The position numbers and the translations under genes were made by a program. DNA of 64,000 nucleotides from assembly GCA_016187935.1 (NCBI GenBank), contig JACPIU010000017.1, forward strand, positions 1 to 64,000, read 5' to 3'. Of the stretch, positions 34,457-43,269 are shown piece by piece (the stretch's first letter is position 1; each line of letters opens with the position of its first letter). This DNA comes from Bdellovibrio sp. GTDB taxonomy: Bacteria > Bdellovibrionota > Bacteriovoracia > Bacteriovoracales > Bacteriovoracaceae. Below the pieces are notes generated by a model, which did no database searches, was not told the origin of the DNA, and worked only from the letters and a program-made list of their open reading frames with translations.

Positions 34457-36163
34457 TTACTCTTCAATATAGGCAGGACATCTAATTTTCTTGTAGAGTG
34501 TACCAAACTTATTTTCATCCAAGGCCCCTGCAAGACCTTTTGCCGTTGCTTGATACCACTCAGGAGATTGCTCGGGTGTATGGCACTCAAGACAAGCATT
34601 TTTTATTTTGTCACGACGTGCGATAAGATCAGTGGGGATATCACCGGGTTGCTTAATTGAAAAAGGGTGATCACTGGCCTGATTATGGCAGTTTAAACAT
34701 TGGACATTGGCGAAATTGGAGATTGTTGATAATTTCTGATCCAAGGTGACCCAAGCTTTGGTAATTTTCAGCCTTTCGCTTGGAAGTCGAGAGCGTAAAT
34801 CGCTATTTCCCTTAGTATCGAGATCGGCCAGTTTGGAAATTTTTTTCCAATAAAGTGTTTTCATTTTATTAGTCTTAACATCTTGAACAGGCGCAGATTC
34901 ATCTGCGTCCAGGCCTTGATGAGACACGGTCAACTCAACGACATCTGCCGCACGCTCAAAACCACGGGAATTTTCCAGTCCGAGAGAGTGGCATTTTATA
35001 CATGCCAAATTATTTTGTTCCTTGGCCCGGATGAGGGTTAAAAAGGCAACCGAATGTGCTGTTTGCCCCCAATGTTTCCCCTGCGGTTTATGGCAGTCAA
35101 TGCAATATTGAGCTGGAGGAAATTTAGGCATGTCATTGTTGTCTGTCACCATGGCAGACTGTTCTTGTGCCTGAAGTTCTGCCACTCTTTTCTTGTGTTC
35201 AGCAATAAAGGAGGTCATCGGATTTGGGGTTAGACCCGCCTCGAGTTCTTGACGAACCTCGATTAAATCATAGGCGTCTGAAGTGGGCCCATTAATTGGA
35301 TCCAAAATTAAATGACCGAGGTAGTGGTTTTTTGACAGAACTTGCACCAATTGGGTGCTTCCTGATTGAGTCGGAATGCGAATAAAACTTTGGCTGTGGC
35401 CGCCAAATACCCAAGCAATCTCAGGCCTATCTGCCACCAACGCGATATCGAAATCCATGCCGGAATGAGAGAGAAGAATGATTCGGTGCTGAGGATTGGA
35501 TGCTTTGAAACCATCCTCGCGAACTTCCTTCAGAGCTTGTTCAAGAGCTTGGGCCGGGTCGGTAAAATAGCTCTGGTGCTCGGGAATAAAAACATCAGGA
35601 TTGACCAACCCTATAATATAAATTCTTGTTGGACCTGCATCGACACGCGCCCAGGGTTTGGTAATCAAAGGGGCTTGTGGAGCAATATTGGCCACAAGAA
35701 CCTGGATACCAGAATTCTTAATTAAGTCGTTAAAAAAAACCGGGCCTTTCGACAGATCATAATCACCGATCACCATATATCGTAGCCCAAGTTGTTGCAT
35801 ACCTTTGAAAAGATTTTGTGCCATAAAAGTTAGAGATTTATCGACCCCATGAGGAACATTATTGGAAGGAAAAAGCAAATCTCCCGTATCAAGATAGATA
35901 AAAGGGCCATATTTATTTTTGGTTTGTTCGAGCACACCTGCAACTGCGGGCAAACCACCTAAAGGAAAATGGCGGCATCCGCAAGGATGGGTTTCGCCGT
36001 TAATGCTCCCACCAAAAATAAGATGTACAGTCTTGTCCGATGGGACATCGAGATGTTGGACTTGTGGCCCTTGCGCGCGATCAATCTTGCCCATCATATA
36101 ACTACAAGAAAAAAGCGCGAGGGTGAGGCAACCTAATGTCATGACTGAAATTTTTCTTTTCAT
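34457..36163 (-). CDS. Metallophosphatase-like / tetraheme cytochrome c lipoprotein
   Basis: A 568-aa protein. The lipobox ends at Cys20 (LALFSC). Residues about 45-310 follow the calcineurin-like, UshA/5'-nucleotidase layout: a first strand with HPCGCRHFPLGGL, LDTGDLLF, VIGDYDLSKGP where GNHE is expected, LLSHSGMD and FGGHSQ. The first and third metal-binding motifs are thus altered. The C-terminal third has four CxxCH heme motifs, at about residues 354 (CIDCH), 388 (CIKCH), 490 (CLNCH) and 525 (CLECH). The protein is therefore a periplasm-facing lipoprotein combining a possibly inactive metallophosphatase fold and c-type hemes. It lies between cpoB and tsaD. Confidence 0.8.
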   Translation of the reverse strand: MKRKISVMTLGCLTLALFSCSYMMGKIDRAQGPQVQHLDVPSDKTVHLIFGGSINGETHPCGCRHFPLGGLPAVAGVLEQTKNKYGPFIYLDTGDLLFPSNNVPHGVDKSLTFMAQNLFKGMQQLGLRYMVIGDYDLSKGPVFFNDLIKNSGIQVLVANIAPQAPLITKPWARVDAGPTRIYIIGLVNPDVFIPEHQSYFTDPAQALEQALKEVREDGFKASNPQHRIILLSHSGMDFDIALVADRPEIAWVFGGHSQSFIRIPTQSGSTQLVQVLSKNHYLGHLILDPINGPTSDAYDLIEVRQELEAGLTPNPMTSFIAEHKKRVAELQAQEQSAMVTDNNDMPKFPPAQYCIDCHKPQGKHWGQTAHSVAFLTLIRAKEQNNLACIKCHSLGLENSRGFERAADVVELTVSHQGLDADESAPVQDVKTNKMKTLYWKKISKLADLDTKGNSDLRSRLPSERLKITKAWVTLDQKLSTISNFANVQCLNCHNQASDHPFSIKQPGDIPTDLIARRDKIKNACLECHTPEQSPEWYQATAKGLAGALDENKFGTLYKKIRCPAYIEE

Positions 36164-36167
36164 AAAT

Positions 36168-36968
36168 CTACATCTTTTCTAAAAGCTTTTTGGCTTCTAT
36201 CGCTGCTTTGGTTTTGGAAAATTTGTCTTGAAGTTCTTGGAAGGCCTGCTTCGCTTCTTCTTTCTTTCCAATTTTTACCAATGCCTTTCCCAGAGTTAGC
36301 AGACCAGTGCTATTGAGAGTGGAGCTTGGAAAATCAGTATAGAGTCTGCCGAAATAGGCGGTAGAACCCTCAAAATTTCCTAATTTGTACTCAGCCATCC
36401 CGAGATTGTGCAGTACTTTTGCCAGCTTTGATCCTTTGACGCTTTTATCATGCAAAAGGATTGTGAGCATTTCACGTGCTTCTTGATATTTCCCCTGGTT
36501 AAAGGTGGTCATGGCGTTATCATAGGCCGAAGTCTCGGCATCATTCTTTTTACTTTTTTTGTTCGATACAATCGGGGCTTGACTTAATTTTTCTAAAGTG
36601 CCGACAATTTGGTCGAGAAATTTTTGTTGTTCATTTTGCCGCGATTCGATTTGAGTAAAACGCTGTTCTTGACCCAGTTTAAGCGCATCGATTTCTTCTT
36701 TGATAAGGCGCATATTATTTTTTATACTCTCAAGTTCACGTTGAAGATTTTGATCCTTTCGATGCGCCATTTCTTCAATCCGACCATCCATAACGTTCAT
36801 GCGTTCTTGGTATTCTTGAATCTTAGAGATGACCTCAGAAGAAGTTTTTTGTCCGGTTTGGACTTCCTCCGAAAGAGTCTTTAAAAGTTCTCGTCGCTGA
36901 ATTTCCTCGCGTGTTGCACAGGACGCTAGTATGACCAGAGCTATAATTATGAAGCAGAATTTTTTCAT
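36168..36968 (-). CDS. cpoB: CpoB/YbgF-like cell-division coordinator lipoprotein
   Basis: About 266 aa with a lipobox ending at Cys17 (VILASC). After it comes a coiled-coil region of roughly 100 residues, a Lys-rich linker, and a C-terminal TPR domain of about 120 residues (YDNAMTTFNQGKYQEA, then YKLGNFEGSTAYFGRL and LGKALVKIGKKEEAKQAF). CpoB links outer-membrane constriction by Tol-Pal with peptidoglycan synthesis. In the best-studied species it is a soluble periplasmic protein, so the lipobox is a difference. The second of two adjacent ATGs is preferred, 7 nt from GGAGG. Confidence 0.82.
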   Translation of the reverse strand: MKKFCFIIIALVILASCATREEIQRRELLKTLSEEVQTGQKTSSEVISKIQEYQERMNVMDGRIEEMAHRKDQNLQRELESIKNNMRLIKEEIDALKLGQEQRFTQIESRQNEQQKFLDQIVGTLEKLSQAPIVSNKKSKKNDAETSAYDNAMTTFNQGKYQEAREMLTILLHDKSVKGSKLAKVLHNLGMAEYKLGNFEGSTAYFGRLYTDFPSSTLNSTGLLTLGKALVKIGKKEEAKQAFQELQDKFSKTKAAIEAKKLLEKM

Positions 36969-37026
36969 CATTTATCCTCCGCTCCGCTTAACCTTACTGA
37001 AGCTACTTTAAAGAAATTTTATATTA

Positions 37027-37347
37027 CTATAAATTTTCCAGAGTGGCTTTACGAACGGAGACAAATTCAGCCTGTTCGGCGTATTTGATAGATAAAATGG
37101 CGTACTGTTTTGCCTTATTAAAAAACTTTTTGCGATAGGAAGCCTTGGCCTTAAGAAAATAAAATTCAGATTTACGGAAAAGTCCCGGGGCGAGAGTTTG
37201 TGCTTTGGCCTTCTTTGCCGCCAAAAAAGCCGAAGCTGCCAGGCTCATTTCAAGCTTGGGTCTTGTCGCTGTAAGCCCACATGACCCAAGCAAGACGATT
37301 AAACATACAATGATAAGCTGATGTAATATGGTTCCTGATCGGGGCAT
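37027..37347 (-). CDS. DUF4398-type small lipoprotein
   Basis: A 106-aa protein with a signal sequence and lipobox ending at Cys23 (VLLGSC). The mature part is a short helical hairpin rich in Ala, Lys and aromatic residues (LAAKKAKAQ, then FLKAKASYRKKFFNKAKQYA), the DUF4398 pattern, often found next to ompA/pal genes. It lies between pal and cpoB, so an envelope role tied to Pal is likely. The ATG is 3 bases after the pal stop and has no obvious ribosome-binding site, which suggests translational coupling. Confidence 0.75.
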   Translation of the reverse strand: MPRSGTILHQLIIVCLIVLLGSCGLTATRPKLEMSLAASAFLAAKKAKAQTLAPGLFRKSEFYFLKAKASYRKKFFNKAKQYAILSIKYAEQAEFVSVRKATLENL

Positions 37348-37350
37348 TAC

Positions 37351-37890
37351 TTATTTTGCGGTTACAACAAAGTTGGCCCGACGATTTTTACTCCATGCTG
37401 TTTCATCATGGCCAAAAGCGACTGGGCGTTCTTTGCCAAAGGAAATGGTAGAAAGTCTTTTTCCGGCAATGCCAAGGGCCGTCAGATAACTCTTCACTGA
37501 TTTAGCGCGATTTTCTCCCAAGGCAATATTATATTGAACACTGCCACGTTCGTCGCAATGTCCTTCGATTTGCAATTCAACCGCCGAATTGGTTTTTAAA
37601 AAATCTGCATTTGCTTTGAGCGCCGTTTTAGTATCTTCCCGTAAAGCTGCTGAATTATAGTCAAAGTAAACTGTTTGAAGTGCTCCAGCTCGATTGGAGT
37701 CAGAATCGCCGTTGACCTCCAAAGCCAAATCACCATTAGGAGATTCGAGCGTGACAGGGGCTTCTGTTGTTGTTGTTGGAGCAACTTCCGCTTTTTTTTC
37801 TTTTGTGCTTGAACATGAGATCGAGAAGCCAAGGCAGAGTGCCAGTAAGATGCTCAACTTTAGGGTTCTTTTTAAAACAGTGTTCGCCAT
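37351..37890 (-). CDS. pal: Peptidoglycan-associated lipoprotein Pal
   Basis: A 179-aa outer-membrane lipoprotein. The lipobox ends at Cys26 (SISC), then a Thr/Ala-rich linker leads to an OmpA-like peptidoglycan-binding domain: VYFDYNSAALRED, then IEGHCDERGSVQYNIALGENRAKSVKSYL, and NRRANFVV at the end, with the Asp and Arg residues that hold the diaminopimelate side chain. AAGGAGAAG precedes the ATG. It heads an unusual minus-strand run that has no tolQ, tolR, tolA or tolB. Confidence 0.95.
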   Translation of the reverse strand: MANTVLKRTLKLSILLALCLGFSISCSSTKEKKAEVAPTTTTEAPVTLESPNGDLALEVNGDSDSNRAGALQTVYFDYNSAALREDTKTALKANADFLKTNSAVELQIEGHCDERGSVQYNIALGENRAKSVKSYLTALGIAGKRLSTISFGKERPVAFGHDETAWSKNRRANFVVTAK

Positions 37891-38040
37891 ATTCTTCTCC
37901 TTATGCGTTAATTTAAACTATGATAAAACTTCACTATTGTCTTTCATTTGATACAGTTATGCATTAAAAAAATAGATAGGTTTTGTCGAATGCCAAGAAT
38001 GATAATTAAGAGTGCCTTGAGTAGGATTTTGCTTTTTATT

Positions 38041-40848
38041 ATGATGAAAAAAAATGTTGAGCGGCTGGGTCGGATACTTTTAGTATTGGTAGGATTACTT
38101 GGAATCGTCGTAAATGTTCATGGGAATGTAGGGGCCTATAACGACTCACCATACAAAACTTTTAATAAAGATCATTACACCTATATCTACTCAACTGATT
38201 GGGAAAATTATTTGGATTGGGTAATAGATTTCAATGAACGATTGCGACAGCACTATCAGGATACTTTTGGCTACCGTTTGGACGAAAAAACAGCGTTAAG
38301 CTTAACTTCCAATCATAATCAAGTCGCTAATGCCTATGCCACTATGATGCCATATTCGCAAACCGTATTTTTTTTTGGGGCAGCAGAATCCATTGATGAA
38401 TTTTCCGTACGCTCGTGGGTTGCCGATCTTCTCATTCATGAATCTTCACATCTGTATCAATTAAATGCCAAGCATGGACTGTCAAAAATTGGGCATGCTA
38501 TATTTGGAAATACTATTCCTGGTAATCTTCCAGTGCCTATTGCCACCAGTCCCTTATTCATTTTGCCATTGCCATTTTTGACTCATCCCAATGTGTTGTT
38601 ACCCACCTGGTTATTGGAAGGGAACGGAGTTTTTAATGAATCGCGGTTCGGAAATGGTGGGCGTCTTTTTTCTGGCGCATCCCGTGCACTTTTTTATTCC
38701 CTGTTGAAGGCCGGTTTATTAGATGAGACTCGTTTAACTAACAACGGACTGTATTTCCCCTTCACGACAGAGAAATATATTATTGGTGGATATTTTAATC
38801 TTTATTTGGCAGAACGTTTTGGAACTCAGACCCTCAACCGGATGTTTTGGGCCCATGCCATTCATTATTTTAATCCTCTGCGACTCAATTCAACCTTTAA
38901 AAACCATTTCGGTGTCAGTTATTCGGATTTAATCGGTGATTTTATTAATTCGCATAAACAGACCGCAGCTCATCATGCTGTAGAGAGCGGAGAAATCCTT
39001 TTTACTTCCATGCGCGCCACTCCGCTGAATCGAATTGGTGATTCTATCGTATTTTTATCGGCAGGTGATGGGCGTGATGATGCCGAATTGGTGGTTCTAA
39101 ATACCGAAGGAAAAATTGTACGGTCGCAGAAAACCGGACTTCCGCCTGGAAAAATTTTTTGGCATGATCATAAATTGAAATCAGCGGCCACGGGAAGAGT
39201 GCAACGAAAATATATTCACGCTTCTCTTTTTACTGAACATGGTCAGGATACTCCTGAATTCGATTCGAAACTTGTGCAGGATATGGATCGAAAAAATGGT
39301 ACGCTTTATTATAAAATGACCGAAGGTTTTCATGCTCCGGTCCTCTATCATGATGAAACTAAAATTGCTGAGGCCCATTCCAGTGCCATTTTATCCCATG
39401 ACGGTGAAGCTATTTATTTTCGTCAATTTAAAGATGAGCGGACATGTTTTAAAGGGAAGCGTCCACTCTTTTCACTCCCTGGATTCTACGGTGCCCCGAT
39501 GGACGTGGGACCTGAAGGAGAAATTTATTTTACTGGAGCGACGGCCTATGGTTCAGGACTTTTTGTATGGCGTTCTGGACGCATTTTTCGCTTAGGCTTT
39601 TCTGATGCAGTTTATTCCGCAAAAAAATTGCAAAACGAGCGCTATTTGTTGGTAGAATTCACGCCACAGGGATATGAGTACAAATTAGCGACTCTATCCA
39701 GGAAAGAAGAGACTCCTGTTAAATATCAATATTTTTTTGAGAATGAAGCCGGGCGAAATTTATTCGATGGGTTGCTTAATGATAATGTTAGAGAACAGTC
39801 CTCAGCTCCCAGCTATTCTGTTGCTTCAAGTGAAGTCAGCAATTATTCCATGCTTGGCAATCTGAGATTTTCCAGTTGGGTGCTTCGCCATCAAATGGGG
39901 GATAAGAATGGCAATTTTCAGGCCGATTTCTATTTTGTTGATCCCATGGGATATAATCAGTTTGTACTTAATTACGAAAATGATACTGAAAAGATCGAAC
40001 AGATAATTAATACAGACTATCGAGTAACTCGATGGCTGCTCAACTTCGGGTTTGCTCTCGAATATCAACAGCTGGAAAAATCCAGAGAGCTTCCTACCAC
40101 ATTACGAGATAATACTCTCTTGGTTGAATTACCGATTTCTTACAATTTTTTAGATTGGCAGAGATGGAAAATGGATATTGAGTTTCGCCCGGGATATTGG
40201 CAGACACTCAAAAATAAACTTGGAAGGGATTATCCCAGTCTTTATGAATCGCTGATCGCTTATAAACGTGATCGTGCTTTCCTAGGATTTTACCCCATGC
40301 GTGCATTCTCGGCAGAACTGGAAAATTCGCAGGATTTTTTATCGCGAGGAACAGAGAACACTTTGGCGTTTACTACCAAGGGGACTTATCATTTGGGGGC
40401 CCAATTCTATATTATGGCTGAGCTTAGCATGGCCCAGACCGATTCCCCGTATCTGGAAATAGGTCATGAACTACGTGACGAAAGACCACTTGTGCCTGCA
40501 AAGTCAGTGCGGGGAATTAAAGATCCTGGAGAAAATGTTCTTTATGGATTGCGCTCGGGGGCGATGCTTAAAACAGTCATCGACAGCAATTGGCAGGGAC
40601 GGGTTTTTCCTCTTGGATTGCGCCGGTGGTCTCCTGGCATCTTTGGAAATTATTTTTCCACCAACACGATAAGCGCTACTGCTCCCGAGCAGCATTTTTT
40701 TCAAACCGGCGTAACTTTAGAAGCAGAACTTCTCTTGGCGCACTCATTTCCGGTACCGATTGAAATTAGTTATATTGAGCAAGTCTCTGCCATGCAGGAT
40801 AGACCTAGAAATTCAGAGTTGCAGGTTAACTTGAAGAGTTCATTTTAG
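38041..40848 (+). CDS. Large secreted HExxH protein with likely C-terminal outer-membrane barrel
   Basis: About 935 aa. The start at 38041 (MMKKNVERLGR) is chosen because a signal peptide follows it; an earlier in-frame start at 37948 gives a leader unlike a signal sequence. An HESSH motif lies at about residue 132 (LLIHESSHLYQ), and a glutamate in WLLEGNGVFNE about 55-60 residues later matches the HExxH...E layout of gluzincin zinc peptidases. The central region has repeated beta-blades like a TolB or WD propeller (for example YYKMTEG and AIYFRQF). The C-terminal 300 residues are alternating aromatic beta-strands ending in Phe (LKSSF), typical of an outer-membrane barrel. It may be a surface-anchored peptidase. 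Confidence 0.7.
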   Translation: MMKKNVERLGRILLVLVGLLGIVVNVHGNVGAYNDSPYKTFNKDHYTYIYSTDWENYLDWVIDFNERLRQHYQDTFGYRLDEKTALSLTSNHNQVANAYATMMPYSQTVFFFGAAESIDEFSVRSWVADLLIHESSHLYQLNAKHGLSKIGHAIFGNTIPGNLPVPIATSPLFILPLPFLTHPNVLLPTWLLEGNGVFNESRFGNGGRLFSGASRALFYSLLKAGLLDETRLTNNGLYFPFTTEKYIIGGYFNLYLAERFGTQTLNRMFWAHAIHYFNPLRLNSTFKNHFGVSYSDLIGDFINSHKQTAAHHAVESGEILFTSMRATPLNRIGDSIVFLSAGDGRDDAELVVLNTEGKIVRSQKTGLPPGKIFWHDHKLKSAATGRVQRKYIHASLFTEHGQDTPEFDSKLVQDMDRKNGTLYYKMTEGFHAPVLYHDETKIAEAHSSAILSHDGEAIYFRQFKDERTCFKGKRPLFSLPGFYGAPMDVGPEGEIYFTGATAYGSGLFVWRSGRIFRLGFSDAVYSAKKLQNERYLLVEFTPQGYEYKLATLSRKEETPVKYQYFFENEAGRNLFDGLLNDNVREQSSAPSYSVASSEVSNYSMLGNLRFSSWVLRHQMGDKNGNFQADFYFVDPMGYNQFVLNYENDTEKIEQIINTDYRVTRWLLNFGFALEYQQLEKSRELPTTLRDNTLLVELPISYNFLDWQRWKMDIEFRPGYWQTLKNKLGRDYPSLYESLIAYKRDRAFLGFYPMRAFSAELENSQDFLSRGTENTLAFTTKGTYHLGAQFYIMAELSMAQTDSPYLEIGHELRDERPLVPAKSVRGIKDPGENVLYGLRSGAMLKTVIDSNWQGRVFPLGLRRWSPGIFGNYFSTNTISATAPEQHFFQTGVTLEAELLLAHSFPVPIEISYIEQVSAMQDRPRNSELQVNLKSSF

Positions 40849-40855
40849 GCACTCT

Positions 40856-42133
40856 ATGCAAGATGCATTGCGCGCAATCTACAATTGTTTGGCGATTCGA
40901 GAACTACTAAAAAAATCCTGTAATTTTCAGGCAGATTTTTCTGCTCAAACTAAACTTTTTATTGTCGGGTTAGGCAAAGTCGCTTGTCATCACGTGCAGG
41001 CAATTTCTGAAGTCTACCAAAGGGTTGAGAGTAAGATTGCCGTTGTTCCCAAGGATTTCGCTTGCGTATCGGATAGTATTCTAATTCGTGGTGCTCATCC
41101 CGAACTAGAGTCCCTCTCATTTCAGGCCGCACGAAAGTTAATGAACGCTCTTCAGCAAATCCCTCATGATGGCACCTTAGTTTTTTGTCTATCGGGCGGA
41201 GGAAGTGCTTTAACAGAAATTCCGGCACCCGGGTTAGATGAAGCCTTTCTTCAGTCGGTCAATTCGCATTTATTAAGAAGTGGTATTTCCATTATGGAAA
41301 TGAATTTAATCCGCATGGCGCTTTCTGCCTTCAAAAACGGTGGCCTCTTATGCAGTTTCGCAGGACAAGCAGATATCTATCTTTCCGTTCTATCTGATAT
41401 CCCAACCGATGATTGGTCCTCGGTATCCTCATCACCGCTCCTCTATAGGGAAATATCGACAGATCAGGTCAGGCATGTGGCAAGTCGATGGTTACCTGAG
41501 GACTGGGCGAGGAAGATTAATCGTTTCCTTGATACAAGTGAATATCAAAAATTACAAGAGACGAAGAGGGCGGCTGCCCGAAGGTTCAAAATAAAAACAG
41601 AGCTTGTTGCGGATGGGAAACAAGCTCTCGCGTATGTTGCGGCCCAATTGCCTAAGCGAAATATTCAAAACTTAGGGATATTGTCTTGCTCGTTTGAAGA
41701 GTGCATAGATATTCATATTCAATGCCTAAAGCAAATGCCCTTAGGTCCCTTCGCCCTAATTTCTGGAGGCGAATGTCCTGTTAGGATCACTTGTCAAAAA
41801 CCTGGGATGGGTGGACGTAACACCCATTTCACTTTGGCCTTGGCAGAAAAAATCTTTTACCAAAATATTTTGAACCTTTCATTGCAAGAATTAGGTGAAT
41901 GGTGGATTGCGTCTCTTGCCACCGACGGACGAGATGGCAATTGTCCTTGCGCGGGTGCTTGCTTTCAGCGAAAAATGCAAACCTCGATTATTCCCAGACA
42001 ATACTTGGAAAATTTTGACAGCTATTCTTTTTTTAAAAAAATGCCACCTGAACATCAATCGCTGATCCATTTCGAAGAATATCAATCGAATCTTATGGAT
42101 GTGCGAGTTATCTGTGGGGTAAAGAATTCTTAA
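40856..42133 (+). CDS. Glycerate 2-kinase-like protein (DUF4147/MOFRL family)
   Basis: A 425-aa protein of the glycerate kinase II family. Recognisable elements: VGLGKVA, RGAHPELES, FCLSGGGSALTEIPAPG, LSDIPTDDWSSVSSSP (the family's LSDV-SGP segment), GGECPV with PGMGGRNTHF in the MOFRL domain, and ATDGRDGNCPCAGA near the end. Family enzymes phosphorylate D-glycerate, usually at C2. It follows the peptidase-barrel gene by 7 nt, so they may share a transcript with no clear functional link. It ends convergently on ppk2 with a 4-base overlap. Confidence 0.82.
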   Translation: MQDALRAIYNCLAIRELLKKSCNFQADFSAQTKLFIVGLGKVACHHVQAISEVYQRVESKIAVVPKDFACVSDSILIRGAHPELESLSFQAARKLMNALQQIPHDGTLVFCLSGGGSALTEIPAPGLDEAFLQSVNSHLLRSGISIMEMNLIRMALSAFKNGGLLCSFAGQADIYLSVLSDIPTDDWSSVSSSPLLYREISTDQVRHVASRWLPEDWARKINRFLDTSEYQKLQETKRAAARRFKIKTELVADGKQALAYVAAQLPKRNIQNLGILSCSFEECIDIHIQCLKQMPLGPFALISGGECPVRITCQKPGMGGRNTHFTLALAEKIFYQNILNLSLQELGEWWIASLATDGRDGNCPCAGACFQRKMQTSIIPRQYLENFDSYSFFKKMPPEHQSLIHFEEYQSNLMDVRVICGVKNS

Positions 42134-42927
42134 AAAGATTTTACGATATTTTTGCCAAAGACTTTTTTTGCCATTTCATAAACTTCCGGATTGACTGGAA
42201 GAGGTTCAAGATCAACATTGCGCGAAAGTTCCTTAACTAAGAGACGTAGAGCTTCAATTCTAGACCAACGTTTATTATCCGATCTAACGATATGCCATGG
42301 GGCCCACTTTGTGGATGTTTTCTCAAACATCTTTTTAAAGGCGTGTTCATAGTCCTGTCGTTTATCACGATTTCTAAAATCTTCGGTTGTCAGCTTCCAT
42401 CTTTTTTCAGGATGAGTGAGACGTTCCTTAAAACGTCTTTCTTGCTCTTTATTGGAAATATCTAAAAAAAGTTTGATAACTTTGCAGCCATCATCGACCA
42501 GCAGCTTCTCGAATCGATTTATTTCTTCATAGCCCCTGCTCCATTCGTCATGAGAGGCAAAACCCTCGATACGCTCAACCAAGACACGGCCGTACCAAGA
42601 TCGATCAAAGATGGACATGGTCCCCTTGCGAGGAAGGCTTCGCCAAAAACGTTGCAAGTAATGTTCTTTTTTTTCACTTTCAGAAGGCGCTGATATTGGC
42701 CAGACCTGAAATCCTCGGGGATCGAGGGCCCAGGTCATCCGGCGAATCAATCCGCCTTTCCCGGCGGCATCTACTCCTTCGAGAACAACAACCGCACGCT
42801 CCTTTCTTACCAGATAGGCCTGTTGAATGGTGGTAAGCTTTTTCTGCATTTCAAGTACTTTTTCAAAGTAGTATTCATCGGACATGGGATGTTTGCTTTT
42901 TTTTTGCTTTAAAATATTTGGTTCCAT
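42130..42927 (-). CDS. ppk2: Polyphosphate kinase 2 (PPK2) family protein
   Basis: About 265 aa starting at the ATG at 42927. Earlier in-frame starts exist, up to 43092, but would run through the divergent GIY-YIG gene. The Walker A is GVDAAGKGG, followed by RRMTWALDPRGFQVW, a Walker B-type FDRSWYGRVLVERIEGF and the lid region ERRFKERLTHPEKRWKL. PPK2 enzymes use polyphosphate to phosphorylate nucleoside mono- or diphosphates; which class (I-III) cannot be set by eye. It shares a short intergenic region containing a 12-bp palindrome with the divergent gene. Confidence 0.9.
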   Translation of the reverse strand: MEPNILKQKKSKHPMSDEYYFEKVLEMQKKLTTIQQAYLVRKERAVVVLEGVDAAGKGGLIRRMTWALDPRGFQVWPISAPSESEKKEHYLQRFWRSLPRKGTMSIFDRSWYGRVLVERIEGFASHDEWSRGYEEINRFEKLLVDDGCKVIKLFLDISNKEQERRFKERLTHPEKRWKLTTEDFRNRDKRQDYEHAFKKMFEKTSTKWAPWHIVRSDNKRWSRIEALRLLVKELSRNVDLEPLPVNPEVYEMAKKVFGKNIVKSF

Positions 42928-42944
42928 AGAAGTCTCACGCATAA

Positions 42945-42974
42945 TAGGCATTATGCATAATTTTAGCATATAAT
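42945..42974 (+). promoter_or_regulatory. Promoter of the GIY-YIG gene
   Basis: TAGGCA (42945-42950), an 18-nt spacer and a perfect TATAAT (42969-42974). The -10 is only 10 nt from the ATG, so the transcript would have a very short leader of about 4 nt. Confidence 0.5.
42950..42961. repeat. 12-bp palindrome in the promoter spacer
   Basis: ATTATGCATAAT is a perfect palindrome located between the -35 and -10 of the GIY-YIG promoter and just upstream of ppk2. The position is that of an operator, but A/T-rich palindromes of this size also occur by chance. Confidence 0.35.
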
Positions 42975-42984
42975 AGAGATTGTC

Positions 42985-43269
42985 ATGGCAAAAAAAAAGA
43001 AATCGCTTTGGGATGTGTACATTATTGAAACCAAGTCGGGGCGTTATTACACTGGAATATCCTTGGATATGCATCGAAGGTTTTTGGAACACAAAAATGA
43101 CAGGCAGAAAAAGGCAAAGTTCTTCCGTTCAGATACTCCCTTAAAAATAATCTATAGTGAGCAGTATGCCACGCGAAGTGAGGCCTTGAAACGCGAATAT
43201 CAGATTAAGCAATTAAGCAAAACAAAGAAAAACATGCTGATCAAGGCGATTAAAGAACACAATTCTTAA
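42985..43269 (+). CDS. GIY-YIG nuclease domain protein
   Basis: A 94-aa single-domain protein of the UvrC-N/Slx1-like GIY-YIG family. WDVYIIETKSGRYYTGISLDMHRRFLEHK contains the GIY- and YIG-equivalent strands (VYI and YTG) with the Arg and His of the active site. A later glutamate in SEALKREYQIKQLSK completes the set. Such small proteins are common and mostly uncharacterised (YhbQ/YazA-like). It is divergent from ppk2 and its last 20 bases overlap the pseudopilin gene on the other strand. Confidence 0.9.
   Translation: MAKKKKSLWDVYIIETKSGRYYTGISLDMHRRFLEHKNDRQKKAKFFRSDTPLKIIYSEQYATRSEALKREYQIKQLSKTKKNMLIKAIKEHNS

Noticed and set aside
34457-36163. Plain 5'-nucleotidase (UshA) call
   Set aside because: Key metal motifs are changed and a third of the protein is a heme-motif region, so the simple enzyme name would mislead.
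42928-43092. Longer N-terminus for ppk2
   Set aside because: It would read through the promoter and coding region of the divergent GIY-YIG gene and adds no PPK2 sequence.
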